Shown here: in pieces, positions 8,149 to 16,188 of the stretch | Layout of the letters: each line of letters starts with the position of its first letter | Position numbering within the stretch: the first letter of the stretch is position 1 | From: Alphaproteobacteria bacterium | GTDB lineage: Bacteria; Pseudomonadota; Alphaproteobacteria; SP197 | Direction: 5' to 3' | Assembly: GCA_028277285.1 (NCBI GenBank) | Contig: JANQGO010000108.1 | Coordinates: forward strand, 1 to 32,831 | DNA length: 32,831 nt | Program-made: the position numbers and the translations under genes | Notes under the pieces: generated by a model | Database searches by the model: none | Told to the model about the DNA's origin: nothing | The model's input: only the letters and a program-made list of their open reading frames with translations

Positions 8149-9300
8149 ATGGTCCTGCATTTCGACCATGATGAGTACGCGGCGCGCCAGAAGCGAACGC
8201 TGGATCAGATGGCGAGCGACGGCCTCGACGGTCTTTTGATGTTCCGGCAGGAAAGCATGTACTACCTGACCGGCTATGACACCCAGGGCTTCGTCTATTT
8301 CCAATGCCTGGTGCTGACCGCCGACGGCCGGTTCGTCCTGCTGACCCGCGCGCCGGACCTTCGTCAGGCCCACCACACCTCGACCCTCGATGATGTCCGC
8401 ATCTGGGTCGACCGTGCCGGCGCCGATCCGGCCGCCGAGTTGAAGGACCTGCTGCGCGATTTGGGCCTTCAGGGCAAGACGCTCGGTATCGAGCTTGAGT
8501 CCTACGGCCTGACCGGCCGCAGCTGGGAGCGCCTGCGCACCACGCTGGACGGCTTCTGCCGGCTGGAGGACGCCTCGGACTTGGTCAACCGGCTGCGTAT
8601 CGTGAAGAGCCCGGCTGAACTGGCTTACGTGAAGAAGTCCGCGGAACTCGGCGATCTCGCGCACGCGGCCGCGCGGGACATCGCGGGTCCCGGCGTCTTC
8701 GAAGGCGATGTCCTGGCCGCCATGCAGGGCGCCGTCTTCAAGGGCGGCGGCGACTATCCGGCGGCGCACTGGATCGTCGGCTCGGGCGAGAACGCGCTTC
8801 TATGCCGCTACTACACCGGACGGCGAACGCTGTCGGAGAACGACCAGCTGATGCTGGAGTTCGCCGCGACCTATCGGCATTACCATACGGCCCAGATGTG
8901 CACGATCCTGATCGGCGATGCCGATCCCGAGCACACCGCCATGCACGAGGCCTGCCAGGAAGCGCTTGCCGCCTGCGAGGCGACGCTCAGACCCGGCGCC
9001 ACCATGGGCGACGTCTTCGACGCCCATGCGCGCGTCATGGATGACCACGGCTACCGGGCCCACCGGATGAACGCCTGCGGCTATTCCATGGGCTCGACCT
9101 TCCCGCCCAACTGGATGGATTGGCCGATGTTCTATCACGGCAACGATGTGGAGATCGTGCCGACCATGACCTTCTTCCTGCACATGATCCTGATGGACAG
9201 CGACAGCGGGCGCGCCATGGCGCTGGGTGAGTCCGTGGTCGTTACGGACGATGGCTGCGAACCGCTCAACAAGGCGCCCCTGGATCTGTGCCGCCGCTGA
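8149..9300 (+). CDS. M24-fold creatinase/ectoine-hydrolase-like protein
   Basis: A 383-residue pita-bread (M24) protein with the usual creatinase N-terminal domain (about 1-150) and catalytic domain (about 160-375). The metal ligands of true M24 aminopeptidases are all replaced: the two Asp positions are Glu237 and Ala248, the His of GHGIG is Tyr312 (GYSMG), the EPG Glu is His345, and the last Glu position is Gly360. This resembles the metal-free branch containing creatinase and ectoine hydrolase DoeA, supported by the FPPNW stretch after GYSMG and by YRHYHTAQM, which keeps a candidate catalytic His. Substrate unknown; no doeB or creatine genes are adjacent. It precedes a tiny ORF and two MFS genes. 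Confidence 0.5.
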   Translation: MVLHFDHDEYAARQKRTLDQMASDGLDGLLMFRQESMYYLTGYDTQGFVYFQCLVLTADGRFVLLTRAPDLRQAHHTSTLDDVRIWVDRAGADPAAELKDLLRDLGLQGKTLGIELESYGLTGRSWERLRTTLDGFCRLEDASDLVNRLRIVKSPAELAYVKKSAELGDLAHAAARDIAGPGVFEGDVLAAMQGAVFKGGGDYPAAHWIVGSGENALLCRYYTGRRTLSENDQLMLEFAATYRHYHTAQMCTILIGDADPEHTAMHEACQEALAACEATLRPGATMGDVFDAHARVMDDHGYRAHRMNACGYSMGSTFPPNWMDWPMFYHGNDVEIVPTMTFFLHMILMDSDSGRAMALGESVVVTDDGCEPLNKAPLDLCRR

Positions 9301-9304
9301 CGCC

Positions 9305-9373
9305 ATGCCCCACATCATCATCTTCGTGTTCCTCTTGATCCTGGGCCTGATGGCAAGCTGCATTCTGATGTGA
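9305..9373 (+). CDS. Possible 22-residue membrane peptide
   Basis: An ATG four bases after the M24 gene stop opens a 22-codon frame, MPHIIIFVFLLILGLMASCI followed by LM and TGA. The product would be almost entirely hydrophobic and could form one membrane helix, with a Cys near the end. There is no clear ribosome binding site, so expression would depend on coupling to the upstream stop. Such short hydrophobic frames also occur by chance in GC-rich DNA, hence the low confidence. Confidence 0.5.
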   Translation: MPHIIIFVFLLILGLMASCILM

Positions 9374-9387
9374 AGTCTGTTCAGATC

Positions 9388-9442
9388 AGGCGTGGTCGTG
9401 CGGGCAACCCGTCGACGGACGTATCGTTCGCGCCCCACGCCT
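9388..9442 (+). other. Possible structured leader before tandem MFS genes
   Basis: AGGCGTGG (9388-9395) can pair with CCACGCCT (9435-9442), enclosing an internal hairpin CGGG-caa-CCCG (9401-9411). It ends about 40 bases before the first MFS start codon. It may be a leader structure or simply a chance pairing in GC-rich DNA; no known riboswitch class is recognised. Confidence 0.5.
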
Positions 9443-9482
9443 GCTAGAAGTGCCCTTCCTGCCTCTCCCTGACGGGTCGTCG

Positions 9483-10643
9483 ATGTCGGATATCGTGCTG
9501 TCAGCCCCGGCGCGTTTTCGCAGCCTGTTTGCCGCCATCGTCGCGATGGGCGTGACCTCGGCCATCTACAGCCTGTCGCTGCCGCTGTTCGCCACCCGGC
9601 TCGACGAGATGGGCCATTCGGAGACCGTCATCGGCATCAACACGGCCGCGCAGGCAATCGCGCTGATCGCCGTTGCGCCGTTTGGACCGGCCCTCTTGCG
9701 CCGCTTCGGGCCGGCGATCCTGATGCTGTGGATGCTGGCGCTGACCTTCGTCTTTGCGCTGCTGTGTCCGCTTTACGAGGACGCCTGGTTCTGGCTTGTC
9801 ATGCGGCTCCTGATCGGCGCGGCGACCGGCATCCTGTGGATCGCCGGCGAGGCCTGGATCAACGAGGTGGCCGACAACGAGAGCCGGGGCCGGATCCTGG
9901 CGCTCTATGGTATCTCCGGCGCCGCCGGCACCATGCTGGGCTTCGCCGTCCTCTACCTGGCAGGTCATGAGGGCTGGGTGCCCTTCATCGTGATCGAAGT
10001 CATGATCGTCGCCTGCGCGCTCGCCATCGTCCCCGCCGTCAAGGTCGCGCCGCCGTTCCGCGGGCGGGCGTCCCAGACCATGCTGCGTCTGGCCTTGCGG
10101 GCGCCGACACCGATGGTGATCAACCTCCTGGTCGCCCTCACCTTCGGCTCCCTGGCGAGCTTCATGCCGATCTATGGCCCCGATGTCGGCCTGCCCCTTC
10201 AGGACATCTTCCTGCTGCTGGTCTGCCTCAGCGCCGGCGGCATGCTGCAATATCCCATCGGCTGGCTGGCCGACAAAGTGAACCGGCGCCTGCTGGCCAT
10301 CCTGATCATGGTCATCATGGCGGTCATGTTCGTCATCATGCCCGTGGCCCTGCACGATCCGATCCTGCGCTGGCCTTACGTCGTCGTCTTGGGCGGCGCC
10401 ATGATGGGGCTCTACACCATGGGCCTCATCCTTCTGGGCGAACGCTTCCGCGGCATCGATCTGGGTTCGGCGACAACGCTGTTCCAGGTCATGTGGAATG
10501 TCGGCATGGTGGCCGGCCCGTTCGCGGTCGGCACGGCGATGGACGTCGCCGGCGCCACGGCCTTGCCCTGGACATTGGTCGCGACCTACGTCGTCGTCAT
10601 CGGCTTCACGGCGCTGCGCGGGCGCCGGCACCACGACCCTTGA
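9483..10643 (+). CDS. MFS transporter, YcaD-like, first of tandem pair
   Basis: A 386-residue major facilitator superfamily transporter with about twelve membrane segments, resembling the YcaD/UPF0226 group. Landmarks are FATRLDEMGHSETVIGINTA in the first loop, LRRFGP (the loop 2-3 position), and WIAGEAWINEVADNESRGRI around segment 4-5. I chose the ATG at 9483 because it gives MSDIVL, the same N terminus as the following paralogue; an upstream GTG at 9450 is possible. It overlaps the next gene by three bases. The substrate is not predictable. Position downstream of the creatinase-like gene could suggest shared use of a small substrate, but this is inference only. Confidence 0.5.
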   Translation: MSDIVLSAPARFRSLFAAIVAMGVTSAIYSLSLPLFATRLDEMGHSETVIGINTAAQAIALIAVAPFGPALLRRFGPAILMLWMLALTFVFALLCPLYEDAWFWLVMRLLIGAATGILWIAGEAWINEVADNESRGRILALYGISGAAGTMLGFAVLYLAGHEGWVPFIVIEVMIVACALAIVPAVKVAPPFRGRASQTMLRLALRAPTPMVINLLVALTFGSLASFMPIYGPDVGLPLQDIFLLLVCLSAGGMLQYPIGWLADKVNRRLLAILIMVIMAVMFVIMPVALHDPILRWPYVVVLGGAMMGLYTMGLILLGERFRGIDLGSATTLFQVMWNVGMVAGPFAVGTAMDVAGATALPWTLVATYVVVIGFTALRGRRHHDP

Positions 10644-11836
10644 GCGACATTGTTCTGACACCGCCTCAGCGGCGCCGGGGGATGGTTGCGGTCATCGCCT
10701 GCATGACCGTCACCGCCTTGATCTATGGCCTCTCTTGGCCGCTGTTCGCCCTGCGTCTCGAAGAGATGGGCGTCAGCGAATCGGCGATCGGCTGGAACGC
10801 CGCCGCCCAGGCCATCGCGATCGTCGCCGTCGCGCCGATCATGCCGTGGCTGCTGAACCGTTTCGGCGCCGCCTGGGTGATGATCGTGTCGATCCTGGCC
10901 GGCGTCGTCGCTTTGATGCTGTGTCCGCTGCTGCCCGACGAGGACGTCTGGTTTGTCCTGCGCCTGTTCATCGGCGCGTTCGGCCACATGATGTGGATCG
11001 CCGGCGAAACCTGGATCAACCAGATCGCCGAGGAAAAGAGCCGCGGACGGACCATGGCGCTTTACGGGATGGCGCTGGGTCTGGGCTCGGCAATCGGCCC
11101 GACCGTGCTGACCTTTGTCGGCATCGAAGGCTGGATGCCGTTCGTTCTGGCCGCCGGCCTGACCCTGGTGTCGACCATCCCGATTGCCATGGCGCTCGAC
11201 AGCGTGCCGCCCCGCGAGCCCGACCATGGCGGCGCACACGGCCATGCCTGGCATTCGGTGGTCCGCTCGCTGTTTCACGCCCCGCTGCCCATGCTGCTGA
11301 ACCTGTGTTTCGCGCTGATCTTCGGCGCCGTCTGGACGTTCCTGCCGATCTATGGGCCCGTGGTCGGTCTGGATGCCGATACCGCGATCATGTTCCTGAC
11401 CCTGCAGAGCCTCGGCGGCATCGTCATGCAATACCCGATCGGCTGGGTCGCCGACCGGATGGACCGGCGCCTGCTCAGCGTTATCCTGGTCGGGGCATCG
11501 TGCGTCTCCTATCTCTTCATGCCGGGCGCACTGGCCGACCCGTTCTGGGCCGGCCCCTATATCTTCTTCCTGGGCGGCTTGTCGGGCGCGATCTACAGCC
11601 TGGCCCTGACCCTGATCGGCGAGCAATTCCGCGGCGCGTCGCTGGCCGGCGCCTCCACCATGTTCACGGTGATGTGGAATGTCGGCGCCTTTGTCGGGCC
11701 GCCGGCAACCGGCACCGCGATGGCGGTCGGCGGCCTGGAGGCTTTCCCCTATGTCCTGGTCGTCATGACGCTGATCTTCCTGCCCGTTACGGTGACGAGC
11801 TACCTGCGCCGGAAACGGGCGCTGGAAGGGAACTGA
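10640..11836 (+). CDS. MFS transporter, YcaD-like, second of tandem pair
   Basis: A 398-residue MFS transporter clearly paralogous to the preceding one. Matching blocks include FALRLEEMGVSESAIGWNAA, LNRFG, WIAGETWINQIAEEKSRGR, and QYPIGWVADRMDRRLLS in the second half. The proposed start is a TTG at 10640 that overlaps the previous stop (TTGA). This gives (M)SDIVLTPPQRR, lining up with MSDIVL of the first copy; the next in-frame ATG, at 10682, would remove this shared N terminus and shorten the lead into the first membrane segment. An insertion rich in His, Gly and Ala (about residues 195-210, between the two halves) is absent from the first copy. Confidence 0.5.
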   Translation: MSDIVLTPPQRRRGMVAVIACMTVTALIYGLSWPLFALRLEEMGVSESAIGWNAAAQAIAIVAVAPIMPWLLNRFGAAWVMIVSILAGVVALMLCPLLPDEDVWFVLRLFIGAFGHMMWIAGETWINQIAEEKSRGRTMALYGMALGLGSAIGPTVLTFVGIEGWMPFVLAAGLTLVSTIPIAMALDSVPPREPDHGGAHGHAWHSVVRSLFHAPLPMLLNLCFALIFGAVWTFLPIYGPVVGLDADTAIMFLTLQSLGGIVMQYPIGWVADRMDRRLLSVILVGASCVSYLFMPGALADPFWAGPYIFFLGGLSGAIYSLALTLIGEQFRGASLAGASTMFTVMWNVGAFVGPPATGTAMAVGGLEAFPYVLVVMTLIFLPVTVTSYLRRKRALEGN

Positions 11837-11929
11837 GCCATCCCCAAGTGGCCCTGTTATGGCGTTTACAGGTTGGGACCCCTTTGCTAAGAGTCCGGCG
11901 CCCCGGGCTGACCAACGAATTCCGCACAT

Positions 11930-12862
11930 ATGAAACTTGTCGCTTGCAACAGCAATCGGCCACTGGCCGAGGCGATGGCCGCTTCGTTGGGTGTCGAACT
12001 GACCAACGCCAGCGTCCGCCGCTTCAGCGACATGGAGATCTTCGTCGAGATCCACGAAAATGTTCGCGGCCAGGATGTATTTGTGGTTCAGTCTACATCC
12101 TATCCGGCTAACGACCATCTGATGGAGCTGCTGATCTGCATCGATGCGCTGCGCCGCGCCTCGGCACGCCGGATCACCGCCGTCATCCCCTATTTCGGCT
12201 ATGCCCGCCAGGACCGCAAAGTCGGCTCCAGGACGCCGATTTCCGCCAAATTGGTGGCCAACCTGATCACCATGGCGGGCACCAACCGGGTTCTGACGAT
12301 GGACCTGCACGCCGGCCAGATTCAGGGCTTTTTCGACATTCCGCTGGATAATCTCTACGCCGCGCCGGACTTCGAAAAAGACATCATGGAGAACTTCAAC
12401 GGCGGCGATCTGATGATCGTTTCGCCGGATGTGGGCGGCGTTTTCCGGGCCCGCGAGATCGCCAAGCGGCTTGACGGGGACCTGGCAATCGTCGATAAGC
12501 GCCGTGAACGCGCCGGCGTCTCGGAAGTCATGCACATTATTGGCGATGTCGAGGGTCGGCGCTGTATTTTGGTCGACGATATCGTCGATTCCGGCGGCAC
12601 CTTGTGTAACGCCGCCCAGGCCCTGAAGGATGCGGGCGCGACCAGCGTCAGCGCCCATATCGTTCACGGTGTGCTGTCAGGCGGTGCCGTCGGCCGGATC
12701 GAGGCCTCAGTGCTGGACAGCCTGACCATCACCGACTCGATCCAGCCGACCGAGGCGGTCCGGGTCGCCGAGAAGATTCGTGTGGTCTCCGTCGCCAAAC
12801 TGATGGCCGAGGCCATTCGCCGCATCAGTGACGAAAGCTCGGTGTCGAGCCTGTTCGACTGA
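11930..12862 (+). CDS. prs: Ribose-phosphate pyrophosphokinase
   Basis: Makes phosphoribosyl pyrophosphate from ribose 5-phosphate and ATP, feeding purine, pyrimidine, NAD, histidine and tryptophan synthesis. The 310-residue length is standard. Visible signatures are the N-terminal [16 protein letters not shown], the ATP-site region [11 protein letters not shown] near residue 90, the [15 protein letters not shown] stretch near residue 125, and the PRPP-binding loop [14 protein letters not shown] near residue 215. It begins the prs-rplY-pth-ychF run, an order frequent in Proteobacteria. The ribosome binding site is weak. About 90 bases precede it without a gene; I see no clear promoter there. 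Confidence 0.5.
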   Translation: MKLVACNSNRPLAEAMAASLGVELTNASVRRFSDMEIFVEIHENVRGQDVFVVQSTSYPANDHLMELLICIDALRRASARRITAVIPYFGYARQDRKVGSRTPISAKLVANLITMAGTNRVLTMDLHAGQIQGFFDIPLDNLYAAPDFEKDIMENFNGGDLMIVSPDVGGVFRAREIAKRLDGDLAIVDKRRERAGVSEVMHIIGDVEGRRCILVDDIVDSGGTLCNAAQALKDAGATSVSAHIVHGVLSGGAVGRIEASVLDSLTITDSIQPTEAVRVAEKIRVVSVAKLMAEAIRRISDESSVSSLFD

Positions 12863-12894
12863 CCGCGGCCAAGGTTTTTTGGAGGAGATGATCC

Positions 12895-13596
12895 ATGGCT
12901 GAAGAAGCCTCGATTGCAGCTGAGCTGCGTGAAACGCCGGGCAAGGGCGCCGCGCGTGCGGCGCGGCGCGCCGGCAAGATCCCCGGCGTCGTCTATGGCA
13001 GCGGCCAGGACAACGTGATGATCGAGCTTGACCGCGATCTGATGAACCGCGAAGTCAGCAAGCCCGGCTTCTATAACCGCCTCTACCAGCTCGATATCGT
13101 CGGCAAGACCGTTAACGTTCTGCCCCGTGAGCTGCAGGTGCATCCGGTCACGGACGCCATTCTGCATGTCGACTTCCTGGCGGTCAGGGCCGACGCGACC
13201 GTTACGGTGAACGTCCCCGTCGTCTTCCTGAACGAAGAGGAGTGCGAGGGCCTGGTCCGCGGCGGCGTCTTGAACGTGGTGCGCCACGAGATCGAGGTGA
13301 ACTGCCCGGCCAACGCCATTCCCGAATCGATCGAGATCGACCTGACCGGCCTCGATATCGGCGACAGCGTCCATATCAGCATGGTCAAGCTGGCCGATAA
13401 CGTCGCCCCGACCATCGACGACCGCGATTTCACCATCGCCACCATTGCCGCGCCGACAATCATCACCGAGGAAGAGGAAGCCGGCGAGGAAGGCGAAGAA
13501 GGCGAGATTCCGGAAGGCGAGGAAGGTGCAGCCGAGGGCGAAGGCGAGGGCGACGGCGACAGCGGGGATGCCGGCGGCGACGCCGAGGACTCCTAA
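12895..13596 (+). CDS. rplY: 50S ribosomal protein L25/Ctc, long form
   Basis: A 233-residue L25 of the long (Ctc/TL5) type, which binds 5S rRNA. The N-terminal L25 domain covers about residues 1-95 (RETPGKGAARAARRAGKIPGV, VYGSGQDN, HVDFLAVRAD near the end), and the C-terminal TL5 beta domain follows to about residue 190. The last 45 residues are an unusually acidic Glu/Gly/Asp low-complexity tail. A strong GGAGGAG ribosome binding site lies seven bases before the ATG, fitting high expression. A run of six T residues stands just before it, without a convincing terminator hairpin. Downstream pth follows after 24 bases. Confidence 0.5.
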   Translation: MAEEASIAAELRETPGKGAARAARRAGKIPGVVYGSGQDNVMIELDRDLMNREVSKPGFYNRLYQLDIVGKTVNVLPRELQVHPVTDAILHVDFLAVRADATVTVNVPVVFLNEEECEGLVRGGVLNVVRHEIEVNCPANAIPESIEIDLTGLDIGDSVHISMVKLADNVAPTIDDRDFTIATIAAPTIITEEEEAGEEGEEGEIPEGEEGAAEGEGEGDGDSGDAGGDAEDS

Positions 13597-13620
13597 AGCC
13601 TCCACCCAACCAGGTGAGCC

Positions 13621-14250
13621 ATGTTGTTGCTTGTAGGCCTCGGCAACCCGGGGCCCGACCACGCGCGTGATCGCCACAATATCGGCTTTATGGCCGCCGA
13701 CCGGATCGCCGAGGACTGGGGTTTCGGCCCGTGGCGCCGCCGCTTTCAAGCCGACACCGCCGAAGGACGATTGGACGGCAAGAAGACGCTGCTGCTGAAG
13801 CCCGTCACGTTCATGAACGAGTCCGGGCGCGCCGTCGGCGAAGCCGTGCGTTTCTTCAAGATCGATCCCGATGACGTCGTCGTCCTCTATGACGAGATCG
13901 ATCTGGCGCCCGGCAAGGTCCGCTGCAAGCAGGGCGGCGGTCACGCCGGCCACAACGGGATCCGCAGTCTGCATGCCCATATCGGGCCGGACTATCGGCG
14001 CGTGCGCATCGGCGTCGGGCACCCGGGCAGCAAGGAGCGGGTCATCGGCCATGTGCTGAGCAGTTTCACAGCCTCCGACAAGGACTGGCTGAACCGCCTG
14101 CTCGACGCCATATCCGATGCAGCGCCGCTGTTGGCGGAGCACAACGACGAGAAGTTTCAATCCCAGGTCGCCCACCTGTCGCAACCGCCGAAACCGAAGA
14201 AACCGGCGCAAAAGGCCGACCCGATGAACGAGGACAGAAATGGGAATTAG
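13621..14250 (+). CDS. pth: Peptidyl-tRNA hydrolase
   Basis: Recycles tRNA by cleaving the ester bond of peptidyl-tRNAs that drop off the ribosome. The 209-residue protein has the usual motifs: GLGNPGPDHARDRHNIGF at the N terminus with catalytic His19, the KPVTFMNESGRAVGEA stretch with the catalytic Asn near residue 65, YDEIDLAPGKVRCKQGGGHAGHN with Asp and His near residues 90 and 110, and IGVGHPG. The C-terminal 30 residues are a Lys/Pro-rich extension. It overlaps ychF by 11 bases, so the two are coupled, a conserved pairing of translation-associated genes. Confidence 0.5.
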   Translation: MLLLVGLGNPGPDHARDRHNIGFMAADRIAEDWGFGPWRRRFQADTAEGRLDGKKTLLLKPVTFMNESGRAVGEAVRFFKIDPDDVVVLYDEIDLAPGKVRCKQGGGHAGHNGIRSLHAHIGPDYRRVRIGVGHPGSKERVIGHVLSSFTASDKDWLNRLLDAISDAAPLLAEHNDEKFQSQVAHLSQPPKPKKPAQKADPMNEDRNGN

Positions 14251-15340
14251 GTGCGGCATCGTGGGCTTGCCCAATGTCGGCAAATCGACCCTGTTCAACG
14301 CCCTGACCGCGACCGGCGCGGCGCAGACCGGCAACTTTCCGTTCTGCACCGTCGACCCGAATATCGGCCGGGTCGCGGTGCCCGACAGCCGACTCGAAGC
14401 CATCGCCGGCATTGCCCAGCCCGCCAAGGTCATCGCCAACCAGATCGAGTTCGTCGATATCGCCGGGCTGGTGCGTGGCGCCAGCCAGGGCGAAGGCCTG
14501 GGCAACCAGTTCCTGGCCAATATCCGCGAGGTCGACGCGGTCCTGCACCTCGTGCGCTGTTTCGAGGAGGGCGAGGTCGCCCATGTCGACGGCTCCGTCG
14601 ATCCGATCCGCGACATCGAGACGATCGAGACGGAATTGATGCTGGCCGATCTGGAGAGCCTGGAGAAACGCCAGCAGAGCACCGAGAAACGCGCGAAGAC
14701 CGGCGACAAGGAAGCCAAGCTGGACCTGGTGCTGATCGAACGCACGCTGGCGGCGCTGCGCGACGGCAAGCCTGCCCGGTCGGTCGAGATTGCCGATGAC
14801 GAGGCCAAGCGGTTCCGCATGCTGCAACTCCTAACGTCGAAGCCGCTGCTCTATGTCTGCAATGTCGATGAGGCCGACGCCGCCGATGGCAACCGGCACA
14901 CCCAGGCGGTGGCCGAACGCGCGGCGGCCGAAGGCGCGCAAAGCGTCGTGGTCTCGGCCAAGATCGAATCCGAGCTGGCCGAGATCGACGATGCCGATGA
15001 GCGCGCGATGTTTTTGGCCGAACTGGGCTTGGAAGAGGCCGGACTGGACCGCGTCATCCGCGCCGCTTACCGCCTGCTTGGCCTGATCACCTTCTTCACC
15101 GCGGGCCCGAAGGAAGCGCGCGCCTGGACCGTGCGCGACGGCGCCAAGGCGCCGGAAGCCGCCGGCGAAATCCACACGGACTTCGAGCGCGGCTTCATCT
15201 GCGCGGAGACCATTGCCTATGACGACTATGTCGCGCTGAACGGCGAACAGGCCGCCAAACAGGCCGGCAAGATGCGCCAGGAGGGCCGCGAGTACCTGGT
15301 GCGCGACGGCGACGTCCTGCTCTTCCGCTTCAACGTGTAA
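14240..15340 (+). CDS. ychF: Redox-regulated ATPase YchF (OLA1 family)
   Basis: A 366-residue Obg-family P-loop protein that prefers ATP over GTP and binds ribosomes; it is linked to oxidative stress responses in E. coli. The Walker A motif GLPNVGKSTLFNAL is at about residues 8-21 and the switch region DIAGLVRGASQGEGLGNQFL near residue 74. The usual G4 motif NKxD is replaced by NVDEAD (about residue 206), as expected for YchF and consistent with ATP preference. The C-terminal TGS domain ends in the family hallmark VRDGDVLLFRFNV. A GAGGA ribosome binding site is inside the 3' end of pth. Start ATG is 14240. Confidence 0.5.
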   Translation: MGIRCGIVGLPNVGKSTLFNALTATGAAQTGNFPFCTVDPNIGRVAVPDSRLEAIAGIAQPAKVIANQIEFVDIAGLVRGASQGEGLGNQFLANIREVDAVLHLVRCFEEGEVAHVDGSVDPIRDIETIETELMLADLESLEKRQQSTEKRAKTGDKEAKLDLVLIERTLAALRDGKPARSVEIADDEAKRFRMLQLLTSKPLLYVCNVDEADAADGNRHTQAVAERAAAEGAQSVVVSAKIESELAEIDDADERAMFLAELGLEEAGLDRVIRAAYRLLGLITFFTAGPKEARAWTVRDGAKAPEAAGEIHTDFERGFICAETIAYDDYVALNGEQAAKQAGKMRQEGREYLVRDGDVLLFRFNV

Positions 15341-15363
15341 GGGTGACGTCCGGGATCCCTTGA

Positions 15364-16107
15364 CTACGGCCGATAGGTCATGGCCCATCGGTCCTTTCCA
15401 CTCCAAGCGTCAAAGACATGCCCATATCCGCGCCGACGCGCGAGGTTTTCAACGCCGACAAGGAGTTCCTGTTGGCTTGCAAGGTCGGCCGTTTCCATGA
15501 CCGCCGTCAGTTTCTTCACGAAGTCATCGACCTGCCAAGGCAGGTCCGCGAGCGGATAAGCTTCAAGTTCCAGGACGACGTAGCCGAGGAACGGACGATG
15601 CCGGCCTTCGAAGGCAAACATCAGGTCAAGCAGGTGGAGCATTGAATCGGCGGCTTCCAAATGAGCGCCCAAAACATGACCGTTCTTCAAGCACTTAACG
15701 GCGCGGTAGGTGCTGTTCACATAGCTGTCGATCTTGCGCTCGAGGAAGTCGCGCAGGTGCTCGGGCGGAATACGTCCCTTCTCCTTGATGATTCGCTTCA
15801 CATCGTTCGAACGATCGAACACGACGTCCACATGAGCGTAGTCGTAGCGGTCCCCGTGGTCACGGCTCTCCCACGATGCGTAGTCCTGAAAACCGCTCAG
15901 TGACGTGACGAAGAGGTCGACACCGGCCAGGTCGAGGGCGCCATAGCGCGCCATGGCCTCATCCAGCGCAGCGTCTTGAACAACCAGCGTTACATCATGA
16001 TCGGAGTCCGGCACATCAAACGCCTTGCCGCGTGACCCCAACAGCAGAAAGGCGAGAACATCGTCGTCGCCCTCGGCCAACTCGCGCAAATGCTGGTACG
16101 TCGTCAT
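15364..16107 (-). CDS. Nucleotidyltransferase-fold protein, function unknown
   Basis: A 247-residue protein with an N-terminal polymerase-beta-like nucleotidyltransferase domain. The core motif is present: GSRG at residues 24-27 and DSDHD with Asp36 and Asp38 as likely metal ligands. A later acidic strand YAHVDVVFD near residue 97 could supply the third carboxylate. The C-terminal half is helical. The length and single-gene setting differ from MNT/HEPN toxin-antitoxin pairs, and no HEPN partner is adjacent. I chose the ATG at 16107 (MTTYQHL), since the frame upstream runs antisense through the dienelactone hydrolase gene. Codon use looks somewhat less GC-biased than its neighbours. Substrate unknown. 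Confidence 0.5.
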   Translation of the reverse strand: MTTYQHLRELAEGDDDVLAFLLLGSRGKAFDVPDSDHDVTLVVQDAALDEAMARYGALDLAGVDLFVTSLSGFQDYASWESRDHGDRYDYAHVDVVFDRSNDVKRIIKEKGRIPPEHLRDFLERKIDSYVNSTYRAVKCLKNGHVLGAHLEAADSMLHLLDLMFAFEGRHRPFLGYVVLELEAYPLADLPWQVDDFVKKLTAVMETADLASQQELLVGVENLARRRGYGHVFDAWSGKDRWAMTYRP

Positions 16108-16188
16108 TTCGGGAGAGTACCATCTCGGACTTGCCGCCGCCTCGGCACCTTGAGACCAGGCGGCTCTTGCCCGAAGGGAGATGTCGAC
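16108..16188. promoter_or_regulatory. Divergent intergenic region, nucleotidyltransferase / dienelactone hydrolase
   Basis: 81 bases between two divergent starts. The only firm element is AAGGGAG at 16174-16180, eight bases before the dienelactone hydrolase ATG, which decides that start. No clear -10/-35 pair is seen on either strand. Confidence 0.5.

Noticed and set aside
10586-12667. Very long open frame on the minus strand (693 codons)
   Set aside because: It lies antisense to the second MFS gene and prs, and its translation is rich in His, Asp, Gln and Arg without any domain, as expected for the shadow frame of GC-rich genes.
12664-14820. 718-codon minus-strand open frame
   Set aside because: Antisense to rplY, pth and ychF, all of which are clear conserved proteins; the shadow translation has no recognisable motif.
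15364-16107. Toxin-antitoxin system of the MNT/HEPN type
   Set aside because: No HEPN or other small partner gene is adjacent, and the protein is longer than typical MNT antitoxins.
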